Assembly: GCA_944372595.1 (NCBI GenBank)
Contig: CALVZT010000107.1
Span: 1-5,240 of the forward strand
Reading direction: 5' to 3'
Length of the DNA stretch: 5,240 nucleotides
Source of the DNA: an uncultured Clostridia bacterium
GTDB taxonomy: Bacteria > Bacillota > Clostridia > Christensenellales > UBA1242
Shown piece by piece: positions 1-5,240 of the stretch; position 1 is the stretch's first letter, and each line of letters opens with the position of its first letter. Under the pieces are notes generated by a model. It was given only the letters and a program-made list of their open reading frames with translations, ran no database searches and was not told the DNA's origin. A program made the position numbers and the translations under genes.

Positions 1-130
1 TGATGATGGAACATATATTTTGCAAGTTGATGATAAAGCAAAATTATATGGTAAAGGTTATGTTTTTGAAAATGGCAGTTACAAAACATTTAATTCATCA
101 AATCAACATATCCAATTAACACAAGGATAA
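1..130 (+). CDS. C-terminal end of an unrecognised protein (partial)
   Basis: An open frame enters from the left edge (first full codon at base 2) and runs 42 codons to a TAA at 128-130. The visible tail starts DDGTYILQVDDKAKLYGKGY and ends HIQLTQG. It is hydrophilic, rich in Asn, Gln, Tyr and Gly, and alternates polar and hydrophobic residues as a beta-rich surface or extracellular domain might. It has no transmembrane segment and no sorting motif such as LPXTG. Codon use resembles the other genes here, and the frame reads through to a clean stop followed by non-coding AT-rich DNA, so I take it as a real gene end. The family cannot be identified from this fragment. It is separated by about 400 bases from the next gene and is probably a different transcription unit. 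Confidence 0.6.
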   Translation, partial: DDGTYILQVDDKAKLYGKGYVFENGSYKTFNSSNQHIQLTQG

Positions 131-153
131 AATTTTTTATAAAAAATAAAATA

Positions 154-192
154 TATAAAAGTTTTTTAACTTTATTATAAATATTTTGTTAG
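154..192 (+). terminator. Weak candidate terminator of the upstream gene
   Basis: A short stem AAAGTT/AACTTT (158-163 and 168-173) with a TTTT loop lies about 27 bases after the upstream stop codon and is followed by AT-rich sequence with a short T stretch. The stem has only one G-C pair and the T-tract is interrupted, so it is a poor intrinsic terminator. It is listed only because of its position. Confidence 0.25.
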
Positions 193-472
193 AAGTTTTA
201 TTTTTATTGTTGTGATTATAAAATTTTACTAATTATCAATTAAAACAAACTTGTAAATTTTACGATATCAATTATGTAACTTTGAAATATTCTTAAAAAA
301 GGTAATATCAGCAAAAGTATTAAAAAGATATCGGTCAATACAATAAATCCTTTATAAATTGATTATTATGTAGTTCATATAAACAATCAATAATGTTACT
401 TGTTAAATGATATAAATTTTGCTTAATTTGTGTTAAAAATTTAATTATAAATAAAAGAGAAATCTTTTTAAT

Positions 473-501
473 TTGACAAAAATATTTAATTATGATACCT
501 T
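473..501 (+). promoter_or_regulatory. Candidate extended -10 promoter for the fusion gene
   Basis: A perfect -35 hexamer TTGACA (473-478) is followed after 17 bases by TACCTT (496-501). That is a poor -10 box, but it is preceded by the extended -10 dinucleotide TG at 493-494. Other -10-like boxes, TATGAT (491-496) and TATAAA (501-506), sit at spacings of 12 and 22 bases, which do not fit. Transcription would start near 508 and give a leader of about 25 bases. Confidence 0.45.
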
Positions 502-513
502 ATAAAAAGAACT

Positions 514-536
514 TGAAAGGTTAGAATGTAAACATG
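514..536 (+). promoter_or_regulatory. Poorly spaced ribosome-binding site and a start-stop ATGTAA before the fusion gene
   Basis: The only Shine-Dalgarno-like stretch is AAAGG at 516-520, about 13 bases from the ATG at 534, which is longer than ideal. An ATG at 526-528, only 5 bases from AAAGG, is followed at once by TAA (529-531), so it can code for nothing. An in-frame TAG at 522-524 closes the frame upstream, so 534 is the first possible start. The protein's family motif YGTP lies at residues 13-16, as expected near the N-terminus. Confidence 0.45.
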
Positions 537-2858
537 GATAAAAAAATTATTAAAAAATGTATAAAAGAATATGGAACGCCAATCAAATTGCAAAACCAAA
601 ACTATATAAGAGATAGTATATTTAACACAAAAAAATTATTTAAATTTGCTTCTAAAAAATATAATTTTAACAAACAATATAAATACTGTTATGCTATAAA
701 AGCCAATTCCTATGCGGAGTCAGTTTTGTCTGCATTAGATTATACTAATGGTCTTGAATGTTCATCATTAAATGAACTAGTTATAATAAATTATTTAATT
801 GATAATAATTTAATACCTAAGGATAGATTAATAATTATAAATGGGTTTAAAACAAACGAATATTATGAATTTGCTAATAAATTTATAAATTATGTTGATG
901 TTATCTTTAACGTGGATAATTGGGAAGAATTTGAATCAATAAACAAATTAGATAAAAGAATTAAAATAGGTGTTAGAGTTTCTGATATCAAAGATTCCAG
1001 GTTTGGATTTAATGAAAATGAGTTAATCCAGATTGCACAAAAATTAAAAAATGGACCTTATAAATTTACAACATTACAATTTCACATTTGTAATTGCAAG
1101 TCAAAGGAAATTATATTTGACGTTTTAAATAAAAAAATAAACTTGTATACCAAATTAAAGCAAATAAATAGCGATTTAAATGATATTGATGTTGGTGGTT
1201 TTTCGGCAATAAATAAATTCATAGAGATGTCAGAGTTTGTAGATAGCCTAGTAAAAATGATTACTGAAACATGTTTTGTCGCAAACGTTCAAATACCAAA
1301 TATTATACAAGAAATCGGAGATAAAACAGTATCAGATTCTGAATGTGTTGTTTATAAAGTTGGTAATTCAAAATGGGTTAATAACAAACTATGGTATATT
1401 TTAGACGGTTCTATAATATGCGATGTTCCTGATTATTGGAGTAATATAATGCCAAATCTTCAAATTAGTTATTTAAGCAAAAGAAATAAAAAATTAGTTG
1501 AAGTTAATTTGGGTGGATGTACTTGTGATGATTGTGATGTCGTTAAAAATATTCAGTTGCCTCAATTTGACAAAAAGGATGATTTGTATATAGTTATTGA
1601 AAATATTGGTGGATACCAAGATATGTTGCAGAGCAAATTAATTCGTCATTGTTTAATTGATGATACCGAAAAAGTGTTTATCAAATCCGATAATGAGTTG
1701 TATTTATTCGATAAAGATAATTCTAGTTTATTAAATGGATTGCATTATAATAAAAAATTCTTAAATTTTTTAAAAAAAGGAGAAAAAGAAATGAACTGTA
1801 AAGAGTTAATTGATTTAAAAGCTGGTTTAATGTGTTATGGAGTAAACGTAGATACAAAGACAGGCCAGGAATTAGTAAAACAAAGACCATATTTTTTTGA
1901 TAAAGGATTTGTTCATGCGATTAATACTAAAATTGCTAATTCAAATATTTGTGTCAGTGTTGCAGAAAAATTTAGCAGTGAAAGCCCTTACACATTAATT
2001 GAAGAAAAAGGGAATTTTTATATAGTTTATTCTAATAAAAAAATAAAAATTGAACTATTTGATGACTTGCCAAAAACTAATACTATAGTTGATGCCATAG
2101 CTAGACCACATTCTAATAGCGTTATTTCGCTTTGGCCTTCTCTTGTTTGTTGTTTTGCAACTCCAAGTGGTAAGTGTAAATTTTGTAGTTTAAAACCATG
2201 TGAAGAATATAGTTTTGTTAAAGCTGAAGAGGTTGTAAAAGGATTAGAAAAGTTATTTAAACTTACTGACAAATATCAAATTAACTTAGGGGGAGGGATA
2301 TACAAATCAACAAATGCTATGGCTGATTATTTAATTAAAATTATTAAAGGTATAAGAAAGTTTACTAATAATGGTATTTCTGTTGAATTAGCTCCACCAT
2401 CTGATATAAATAAAATAGAAGAATTAAAAAAAGCCGGAGCATCATCTTTGATAATCAATTTGGAAATTGCAAATGATGAATTAAGAGCCAAAATAGCTCC
2501 TAATAAACACAAGATAAGTTATGAATATTATTATGAATGTTTTAAAAAAGGCATTGAAATATTTGGTAAAGGACGAATTTCTTCTGTTTTAATTGTTGGA
2601 ATTCAACCTGTTGATGATATCGTTAAAGAATGTGAAAAAATGACAGATTTAGGAGTTATTCCAACGTTAATACCATTCAAACCAATGGATGATTGTGAGT
2701 TGCATTATATTAGCAATTGTTCTAAAGAAAGCCTCCTATATGTTTCGTCTAAATTAGGGAAAATGTTAAAAGAAAAAGGGCTTGATCCGAATTTGCAAGA
2801 AGGCTGCACAAAATGTGGTGGCTGTTCGCTTGAAACAAATTATTTCGAAATATCATAA
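534..2858 (+). CDS. Fusion of a LysA/NspC-like PLP decarboxylase and an MSMEG_0568-like radical SAM enzyme
   Basis: Residues 1 to about 410 form a fold-type III PLP decarboxylase. YGTP is near the N-terminus, and YAIKAN carries the predicted Schiff-base lysine K56. Also visible are H184 in FHIC, a glycine loop DVGGF (219-223), E260, G328-x-x-C331-D-D-C-D335 matching the family GxxCDSxD motif, and GGY (359-361). The usual EPGR is EIGD here. The length fits LysA or carboxynorspermidine decarboxylase (NspC), and the CxC before the catalytic Cys recalls NspC. Residues 420-774 resemble, from memory, the radical SAM family MSMEG_0568 of nitrilase (Nit1C) clusters: SPYTL before the barrel, a cluster motif at C539/C540-C548-C551, GGG at 586-588, ELAPPSD, and a C-terminal C758-x2-C761-x2-C764. 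Expected chemistry is decarboxylation of an amino or diamino acid, followed or preceded by a SAM-radical step; the substrate is unknown. The protein is cytoplasmic, with no signal peptide or membrane segment. The fusion is not one I recognise. Confidence 0.85.
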   Translation: MDKKIIKKCIKEYGTPIKLQNQNYIRDSIFNTKKLFKFASKKYNFNKQYKYCYAIKANSYAESVLSALDYTNGLECSSLNELVIINYLIDNNLIPKDRLIIINGFKTNEYYEFANKFINYVDVIFNVDNWEEFESINKLDKRIKIGVRVSDIKDSRFGFNENELIQIAQKLKNGPYKFTTLQFHICNCKSKEIIFDVLNKKINLYTKLKQINSDLNDIDVGGFSAINKFIEMSEFVDSLVKMITETCFVANVQIPNIIQEIGDKTVSDSECVVYKVGNSKWVNNKLWYILDGSIICDVPDYWSNIMPNLQISYLSKRNKKLVEVNLGGCTCDDCDVVKNIQLPQFDKKDDLYIVIENIGGYQDMLQSKLIRHCLIDDTEKVFIKSDNELYLFDKDNSSLLNGLHYNKKFLNFLKKGEKEMNCKELIDLKAGLMCYGVNVDTKTGQELVKQRPYFFDKGFVHAINTKIANSNICVSVAEKFSSESPYTLIEEKGNFYIVYSNKKIKIELFDDLPKTNTIVDAIARPHSNSVISLWPSLVCCFATPSGKCKFCSLKPCEEYSFVKAEEVVKGLEKLFKLTDKYQINLGGGIYKSTNAMADYLIKIIKGIRKFTNNGISVELAPPSDINKIEELKKAGASSLIINLEIANDELRAKIAPNKHKISYEYYYECFKKGIEIFGKGRISSVLIVGIQPVDDIVKECEKMTDLGVIPTLIPFKPMDDCELHYISNCSKESLLYVSSKLGKMLKEKGLDPNLQEGCTKCGGCSLETNYFEIS
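1777..1793 (+). promoter_or_regulatory. Internal ribosome-binding site and ATG at the domain junction (Met420)
   Basis: AAGGAG (1777-1782) stands 8 bases before an in-frame ATG (1791-1793), near-ideal geometry and better than that of the annotated start at 534. Translation from here would give a free 355-residue radical SAM protein ending at 2858, about the length of stand-alone MSMEG_0568-like proteins. It starts MNCKELIDLKAGLMCYG, which looks like a natural N-terminus. The caution is that the codons for the linker KKGEKE produce an AAAGGAG-like string anyway. That internal initiation really happens is inference. Confidence 0.5.
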
Positions 2859-2866
2859 AATTTCGA
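2845..2866. repeat. Inverted repeat centred on the overlapping stop codons of the convergent genes
   Basis: TCGAAAT (2845-2851) and ATTTCGA (2860-2866) are perfect complements around an 8-base loop. The centre, 2855.5, is exactly the centre of the six-base stop overlap TCATAA (2853-2858). It can form a hairpin in both transcripts. No clean T-tract follows on either strand, so a canonical bidirectional terminator is not shown, but no other terminator is visible between the genes. Confidence 0.4.
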
Positions 2867-5024
2867 CGTACCCATTTTCCGTATCTAATTTTATTTTATT
2901 ATTGTTTTTAATCAATTTCGTAGCACATTTTGTTCCCACTAAACATGGTATATTAAATTCTCTAGATATAATCGCTGCATGACAAGTTATTCCGCCTTCA
3001 TCTGTAATTATACCACCAATTTTGTTAATGTTTTTTGTACTTGAAGTTATTAAATCAGGTGTAAGCATAGATGTTACAATAATATCTCCGTCTTGTAGAT
3101 TGATTATGTCTTTTTTATTTGAAACAATTTTTGCCTTAGATGTTACTGTTCCAAAACAGGCAGCAGTACCATATATTTTGTTATTATGACAATTGTCCTT
3201 ATTTGTTTCTTGCAATTTTTTTATCAAATCATCATTAATATCACCATAATAATAACTAATATTACCATCATTCCAAACAAAACAGTAATTGTCTATTGGG
3301 GATAAATTAGTTAGACTCTCAGTATTAATACAGTTAATTAAGTTTTTGTAATGACTCTTTGTAAAGTTTTCAATTGGCATTTTAAAATATTGCGCAAAGT
3401 TTTTCAAAATTATACTTTTACCATAATAGAATAGTCTATCACTTACCTCAGATGATAATGTTCTTAGATATACAAATTCCTTTAAGTAATCAACATATTT
3501 GAAATCAGCAGAATCAACATGTTTTTTAATATCTAAATAATTATTTATGTTTTCTTTTTTCCTTTTTAACATAGAATTTAAGATGACATTAGGATCATCA
3601 TTATAAGATTCAATTTTGTTTATAAGTTCATTTTTTGTCAAAAAATCCATATTAGGAGATAGTGGATCTTTTAGCCAAGCATATTTATTTAAGTGAATTT
3701 GAATGTTTTTATCACTTGGGTCTAATATTAGTTTATAAAAATCAATTTGTTGTTGAGTACTAATAGTGTTTGAATCAGAAAAAGATAAAGTATAAAAAAT
3801 ATCTTTTGCTTGTTTTTTAAATATTTCTTTAATTTTGTTTTCTAAATAATCATCTGGTCTCATCATTAATGGAACATAACTTTTTATGTAGTTATTTATC
3901 CATAAATGGAATAATTTTTTTGTTTTATTGAAATTTATGTTTTTATTATCATAGTTTTTTATTTTTTCTGTTATTTTTGATGTTTTACTAATGAGTTTAT
4001 AAATTTTTTTTATATATCTATCAAAAAAATTATTTTCATCGTATTTTTTCCAAAAATCTAGTTGAACTGAATTCGTTTCTTCATCATAATATTCATAGCC
4101 ATTAATAAGAATTGCATTTTTTATAGGTAAAAAGAATCCCATTGTTTTTATTTGGGTGTTTTTTTGTGAGGCTAGGGCTTGAATTGAGTGAGTAAGAAAT
4201 TGAAAAGGTCTATACACATATAACTCATATTTGTTTGAAGGGAATATTATTTTGTTTTGTTGGGGAGAGGTTATTGGTCTAACTTGCAAAAGAAATAATT
4301 TATTGTTTTTGATTGCAAATTCAATATCTACGGCATATCCTAATTTTACTTCTATTTTTTGTGATATATTTGCGAGTTCTAAAATTTTTTTATCGTTTGT
4401 GTAATATGGGTTAATTTTATTAATTATGATTTTTTTAGGAGAGACAATTCCGGATACAAGATTTTCTCCCATACCAGAAGCTATTTCGATTAAAATGTGC
4501 TTAGGAGAAAAAGGAGATGTTGAAAAACAAACTCCAGCTTTGTCACTGTTAATCTGTTTTTGTATAATAATTGCAATTGGACTCCATTTTTTTTGAGTTT
4601 TATAGTTTATAATATTTTTTGAAAATGAAGCTTTGATAACTTCTTTAATTGCAAAAATTATATTTTTTTTTGTTACTCCTAATATAGTTTTATATTGTCC
4701 TGCAAAACTTTTGACTTTTCCGTCTTCTTCTATACCACTTGATCGAACTGCGTATAAACTTCCATTAATTTTTTTTATTTCTTTAAAAATTGTTTTAGTA
4801 AAATTTAATGAAAAATTTAGATTGTCTATATCTTTTTCATAATTATGACGAATATTATATTTGTTTAATAATAAATTTTTAAGATTAGAATTATTACTTA
4901 AATTAAATTCTGCATTAATCATAGCGGCAGTAACTATAAAAAAATTAGGCACACGCATTTTAAATTCTTTTAAAATTTCTAATCCGTATCCTTTACCGCC
5001 AATATTTTTTATCGTATCTAACAT
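2853..5024 (-). CDS. PEP-synthase/rifampin phosphotransferase-like dikinase (ATP-grasp + His domain), substrate unknown
   Basis: The predicted protein has 723 residues from the ATG at 5024. Residues 1 to about 252 are a PPDK/PEP-synthase-type ATP-grasp domain: GGKGYGLEIL, VPNFFIV, AVRSSGIEEDG, SFAGQY, MGENLVSG, DIEFAI and LLQVRPIT. The last about 105 residues are the swivelling phospho-carrier domain with GGIITDEGG-ITCHAAI-ISRE, whose predicted phosphorylated histidine is His682. The C-terminal PEP/pyruvate TIM barrel of true PEP synthase is absent, so PEP formation is unlikely. The order ATP-grasp, middle, His domain matches rifampin phosphotransferase and related natural-product dikinases, which move the ATP beta-phosphate to a substrate held by the middle domain. 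The middle (about 253-613) is Lys/Asn/Tyr-rich. It has a helical stretch around YLRTLSSEVSDRLFYY that recalls such proteins but gives no substrate. At 723 residues it is shorter than rifampin phosphotransferases (roughly 860). It is probably cytoplasmic. It is transcribed toward the fusion gene, with stop codons overlapping. Rifampicin inactivation is possible but unsupported. Confidence 0.85.
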   Translation of the reverse strand: MLDTIKNIGGKGYGLEILKEFKMRVPNFFIVTAAMINAEFNLSNNSNLKNLLLNKYNIRHNYEKDIDNLNFSLNFTKTIFKEIKKINGSLYAVRSSGIEEDGKVKSFAGQYKTILGVTKKNIIFAIKEVIKASFSKNIINYKTQKKWSPIAIIIQKQINSDKAGVCFSTSPFSPKHILIEIASGMGENLVSGIVSPKKIIINKINPYYTNDKKILELANISQKIEVKLGYAVDIEFAIKNNKLFLLQVRPITSPQQNKIIFPSNKYELYVYRPFQFLTHSIQALASQKNTQIKTMGFFLPIKNAILINGYEYYDEETNSVQLDFWKKYDENNFFDRYIKKIYKLISKTSKITEKIKNYDNKNINFNKTKKLFHLWINNYIKSYVPLMMRPDDYLENKIKEIFKKQAKDIFYTLSFSDSNTISTQQQIDFYKLILDPSDKNIQIHLNKYAWLKDPLSPNMDFLTKNELINKIESYNDDPNVILNSMLKRKKENINNYLDIKKHVDSADFKYVDYLKEFVYLRTLSSEVSDRLFYYGKSIILKNFAQYFKMPIENFTKSHYKNLINCINTESLTNLSPIDNYCFVWNDGNISYYYGDINDDLIKKLQETNKDNCHNNKIYGTAACFGTVTSKAKIVSNKKDIINLQDGDIIVTSMLTPDLITSSTKNINKIGGIITDEGGITCHAAIISREFNIPCLVGTKCATKLIKNNNKIKLDTENGYVEIL

Positions 5025-5033
5025 ATTCACCTC
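5022..5033 (-). promoter_or_regulatory. Ribosome-binding site that decides the dikinase start
   Basis: Read on the minus strand, the sequence is GAGGTGAATATG. GAGG (5033-5030) lies 5 bases before the ATG at 5024-5022. The longer frame begins with a GTG at 5030-5028, but that GTG is part of the Shine-Dalgarno element (GAGGTGA pairs with the 16S tail), so it cannot easily be the start. ATG 5024 is chosen, removing two residues. The next residues, LDTIKNIGGKGYG, match the usual N-terminus of ATP-grasp dikinases. Confidence 0.75.
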
Positions 5034-5050
5034 AATAATTATTTAATGTA

Positions 5051-5079
5051 ATTATATCATGATTTAGTAATCTTGTACA
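5051..5079 (-). promoter_or_regulatory. Sigma-70-type promoter of the dikinase gene
   Basis: On the minus strand a consensus -10 TATAAT (5056-5051) is preceded by the extended -10 TGA (5059-5057). Seventeen bases upstream is TGTACA (5079-5074), a 4-of-6 match to TTGACA. Transcription should start near 5044, giving a leader of about 20 bases. The promoter shows the gene begins its own transcription unit. Confidence 0.65.
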
Positions 5080-5131
5080 TAAATAAACACAACATTTAAA
5101 TTTTAATATAAAAATTTATGTCCTTTATAAT

Positions 5132-5178
5132 ATATATTTTATGGTGAACAATTGATTTTTTTGGACCATAAAATGTAT
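5132..5178. repeat. Imperfect 14-bp inverted repeat upstream of the dikinase promoter
   Basis: The left arm (5132-5145) and right arm (5165-5178) are complementary at 13 of 14 positions. This includes an uninterrupted 10-bp core ATTTTATGGT/ACCATAAAAT, and the loop is 19 bases. It lies about 55 bases beyond the -35 box of the dikinase promoter. Neither strand has a T-tract directly after the stem, which argues against an ordinary terminator. It could be a regulator-binding site or the end of a gene beyond the window. In DNA this AT-rich a chance origin is also possible. Bases 5179-5240 show no gene. Confidence 0.35.
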
Positions 5179-5240
5179 TGAGGATATATTTAATTTTTTT
5201 ACATAAACCTATCCTTTATATTTTTATAATTTAGAGGTTA

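Larger units (their letters stand above)
131..533. other. 403-base AT-rich intergenic region without a gene
   Basis: All frames on both strands are closed by frequent stops and no small ORF with a plausible ribosome-binding site was found. The right end (473-533) holds the candidate promoter and leader of the decarboxylase-radical SAM gene. A 7-bp inverted repeat ATTGATT/AATCAAT (358-364 and 385-391, 20-base loop) could be an operator, but such repeats are expected by chance at this base composition. No tRNA, riboswitch-like or CRISPR structure was recognised. Confidence 0.6.

Noticed and set aside
319..472. Perfect 11-bp inverted repeat ATTAAAAAGAT/ATCTTTTTAAT (319-329 and 462-472)
   Set aside because: It is separated by 132 bases and made almost only of A/T. 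A match of this length is expected about once by chance among pairs in such a region.
2027..2512. Minus-strand open frames of 81 and 61 codons inside the fusion gene
   Set aside because: They lie wholly opposite the radical SAM coding sequence, show no family motifs and have no convincing ribosome-binding site. They are shadows.
2782..2982. Plus-strand open frame of 66 codons bridging the convergent gene ends
   Set aside because: It overlaps both real genes in other frames, and its sequence follows from their codons. Nothing in it supports an independent gene.
534..5024. Possible Mycoplasma-type code (TGA as Trp)
   Set aside because: All Trp codons checked in the fusion gene are TGG, no in-frame TGA occurs in either gene, and the dikinase ends at a TGA exactly where its His domain should end.
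5028..5030. GTG at 5030 as the dikinase start
   Set aside because: The GTG is embedded in the GAGGTGA Shine-Dalgarno sequence that serves the ATG at 5024, so it has no room for its own ribosome-binding site.
4633..5046. Two plus-strand open frames of 69 and 61 codons opposite the dikinase gene
   Set aside because: They are antisense to clear ATP-grasp motifs. Their hydrophobic look comes from T-rich antisense of Lys/Asn codons.
345..5220. Recurring TCCTTTATA near 348, 5121 and 5212
   Set aside because: Three copies of a short AT-rich word with no regular spacing or shared flanks. Not evidence of a repeat family or CRISPR array.

Overview
The DNA is very AT-rich (well under 30% G+C by eye). 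Tryptophan is encoded by TGG and TGA acts as a stop, so the standard bacterial code (table 11) fits and the Mycoplasma code does not. Purine-rich Shine-Dalgarno sites and extended -10 promoters suggest a low-GC bacterium, most likely of the Bacillota/Clostridia type. Fusobacteria or an uncultured gut or host-associated lineage are also possible, and the window alone cannot decide.

Layout: (1) bases 1-130 are the last 42 codons of an unrecognised gene read rightward; (2) bases 131-533 are a 403-base AT-rich intergenic stretch with a weak possible terminator at its left end and a candidate promoter at its right end; (3) bases 534-2858 (+) encode a 774-residue fusion of a fold-type III PLP-dependent decarboxylase (LysA/NspC-like) and a radical SAM enzyme resembling the MSMEG_0568 family; (4) bases 2853-5024 (-) encode a 723-residue dikinase-like protein, with an N-terminal PEP-synthase-type ATP-grasp domain, a central region of unknown specificity and a C-terminal phospho-histidine swivelling domain, but no PEP/pyruvate TIM barrel; (5) bases 5025-5240 hold that gene's ribosome-binding site, a good promoter, and an imperfect 14-bp inverted repeat of unknown role.

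The two large genes converge tail to tail and their stop codons overlap by six bases. A 7-bp inverted repeat is centred exactly on the overlap. The decarboxylase-rSAM protein and the dikinase are each enzyme types that recur in small-molecule (natural product or unusual amine/amino acid) metabolism. A two-transcript biosynthetic locus is a reasonable hypothesis, but neither substrate can be read from the sequence.

The most notable point is the fusion itself. A near-ideal ribosome-binding site and ATG lie exactly at the domain junction (1777-1793, Met420), where a stand-alone radical SAM gene would be expected to start. The locus may therefore make both the fused enzyme and a free radical SAM protein, or it may be a recently fused pair of genes.
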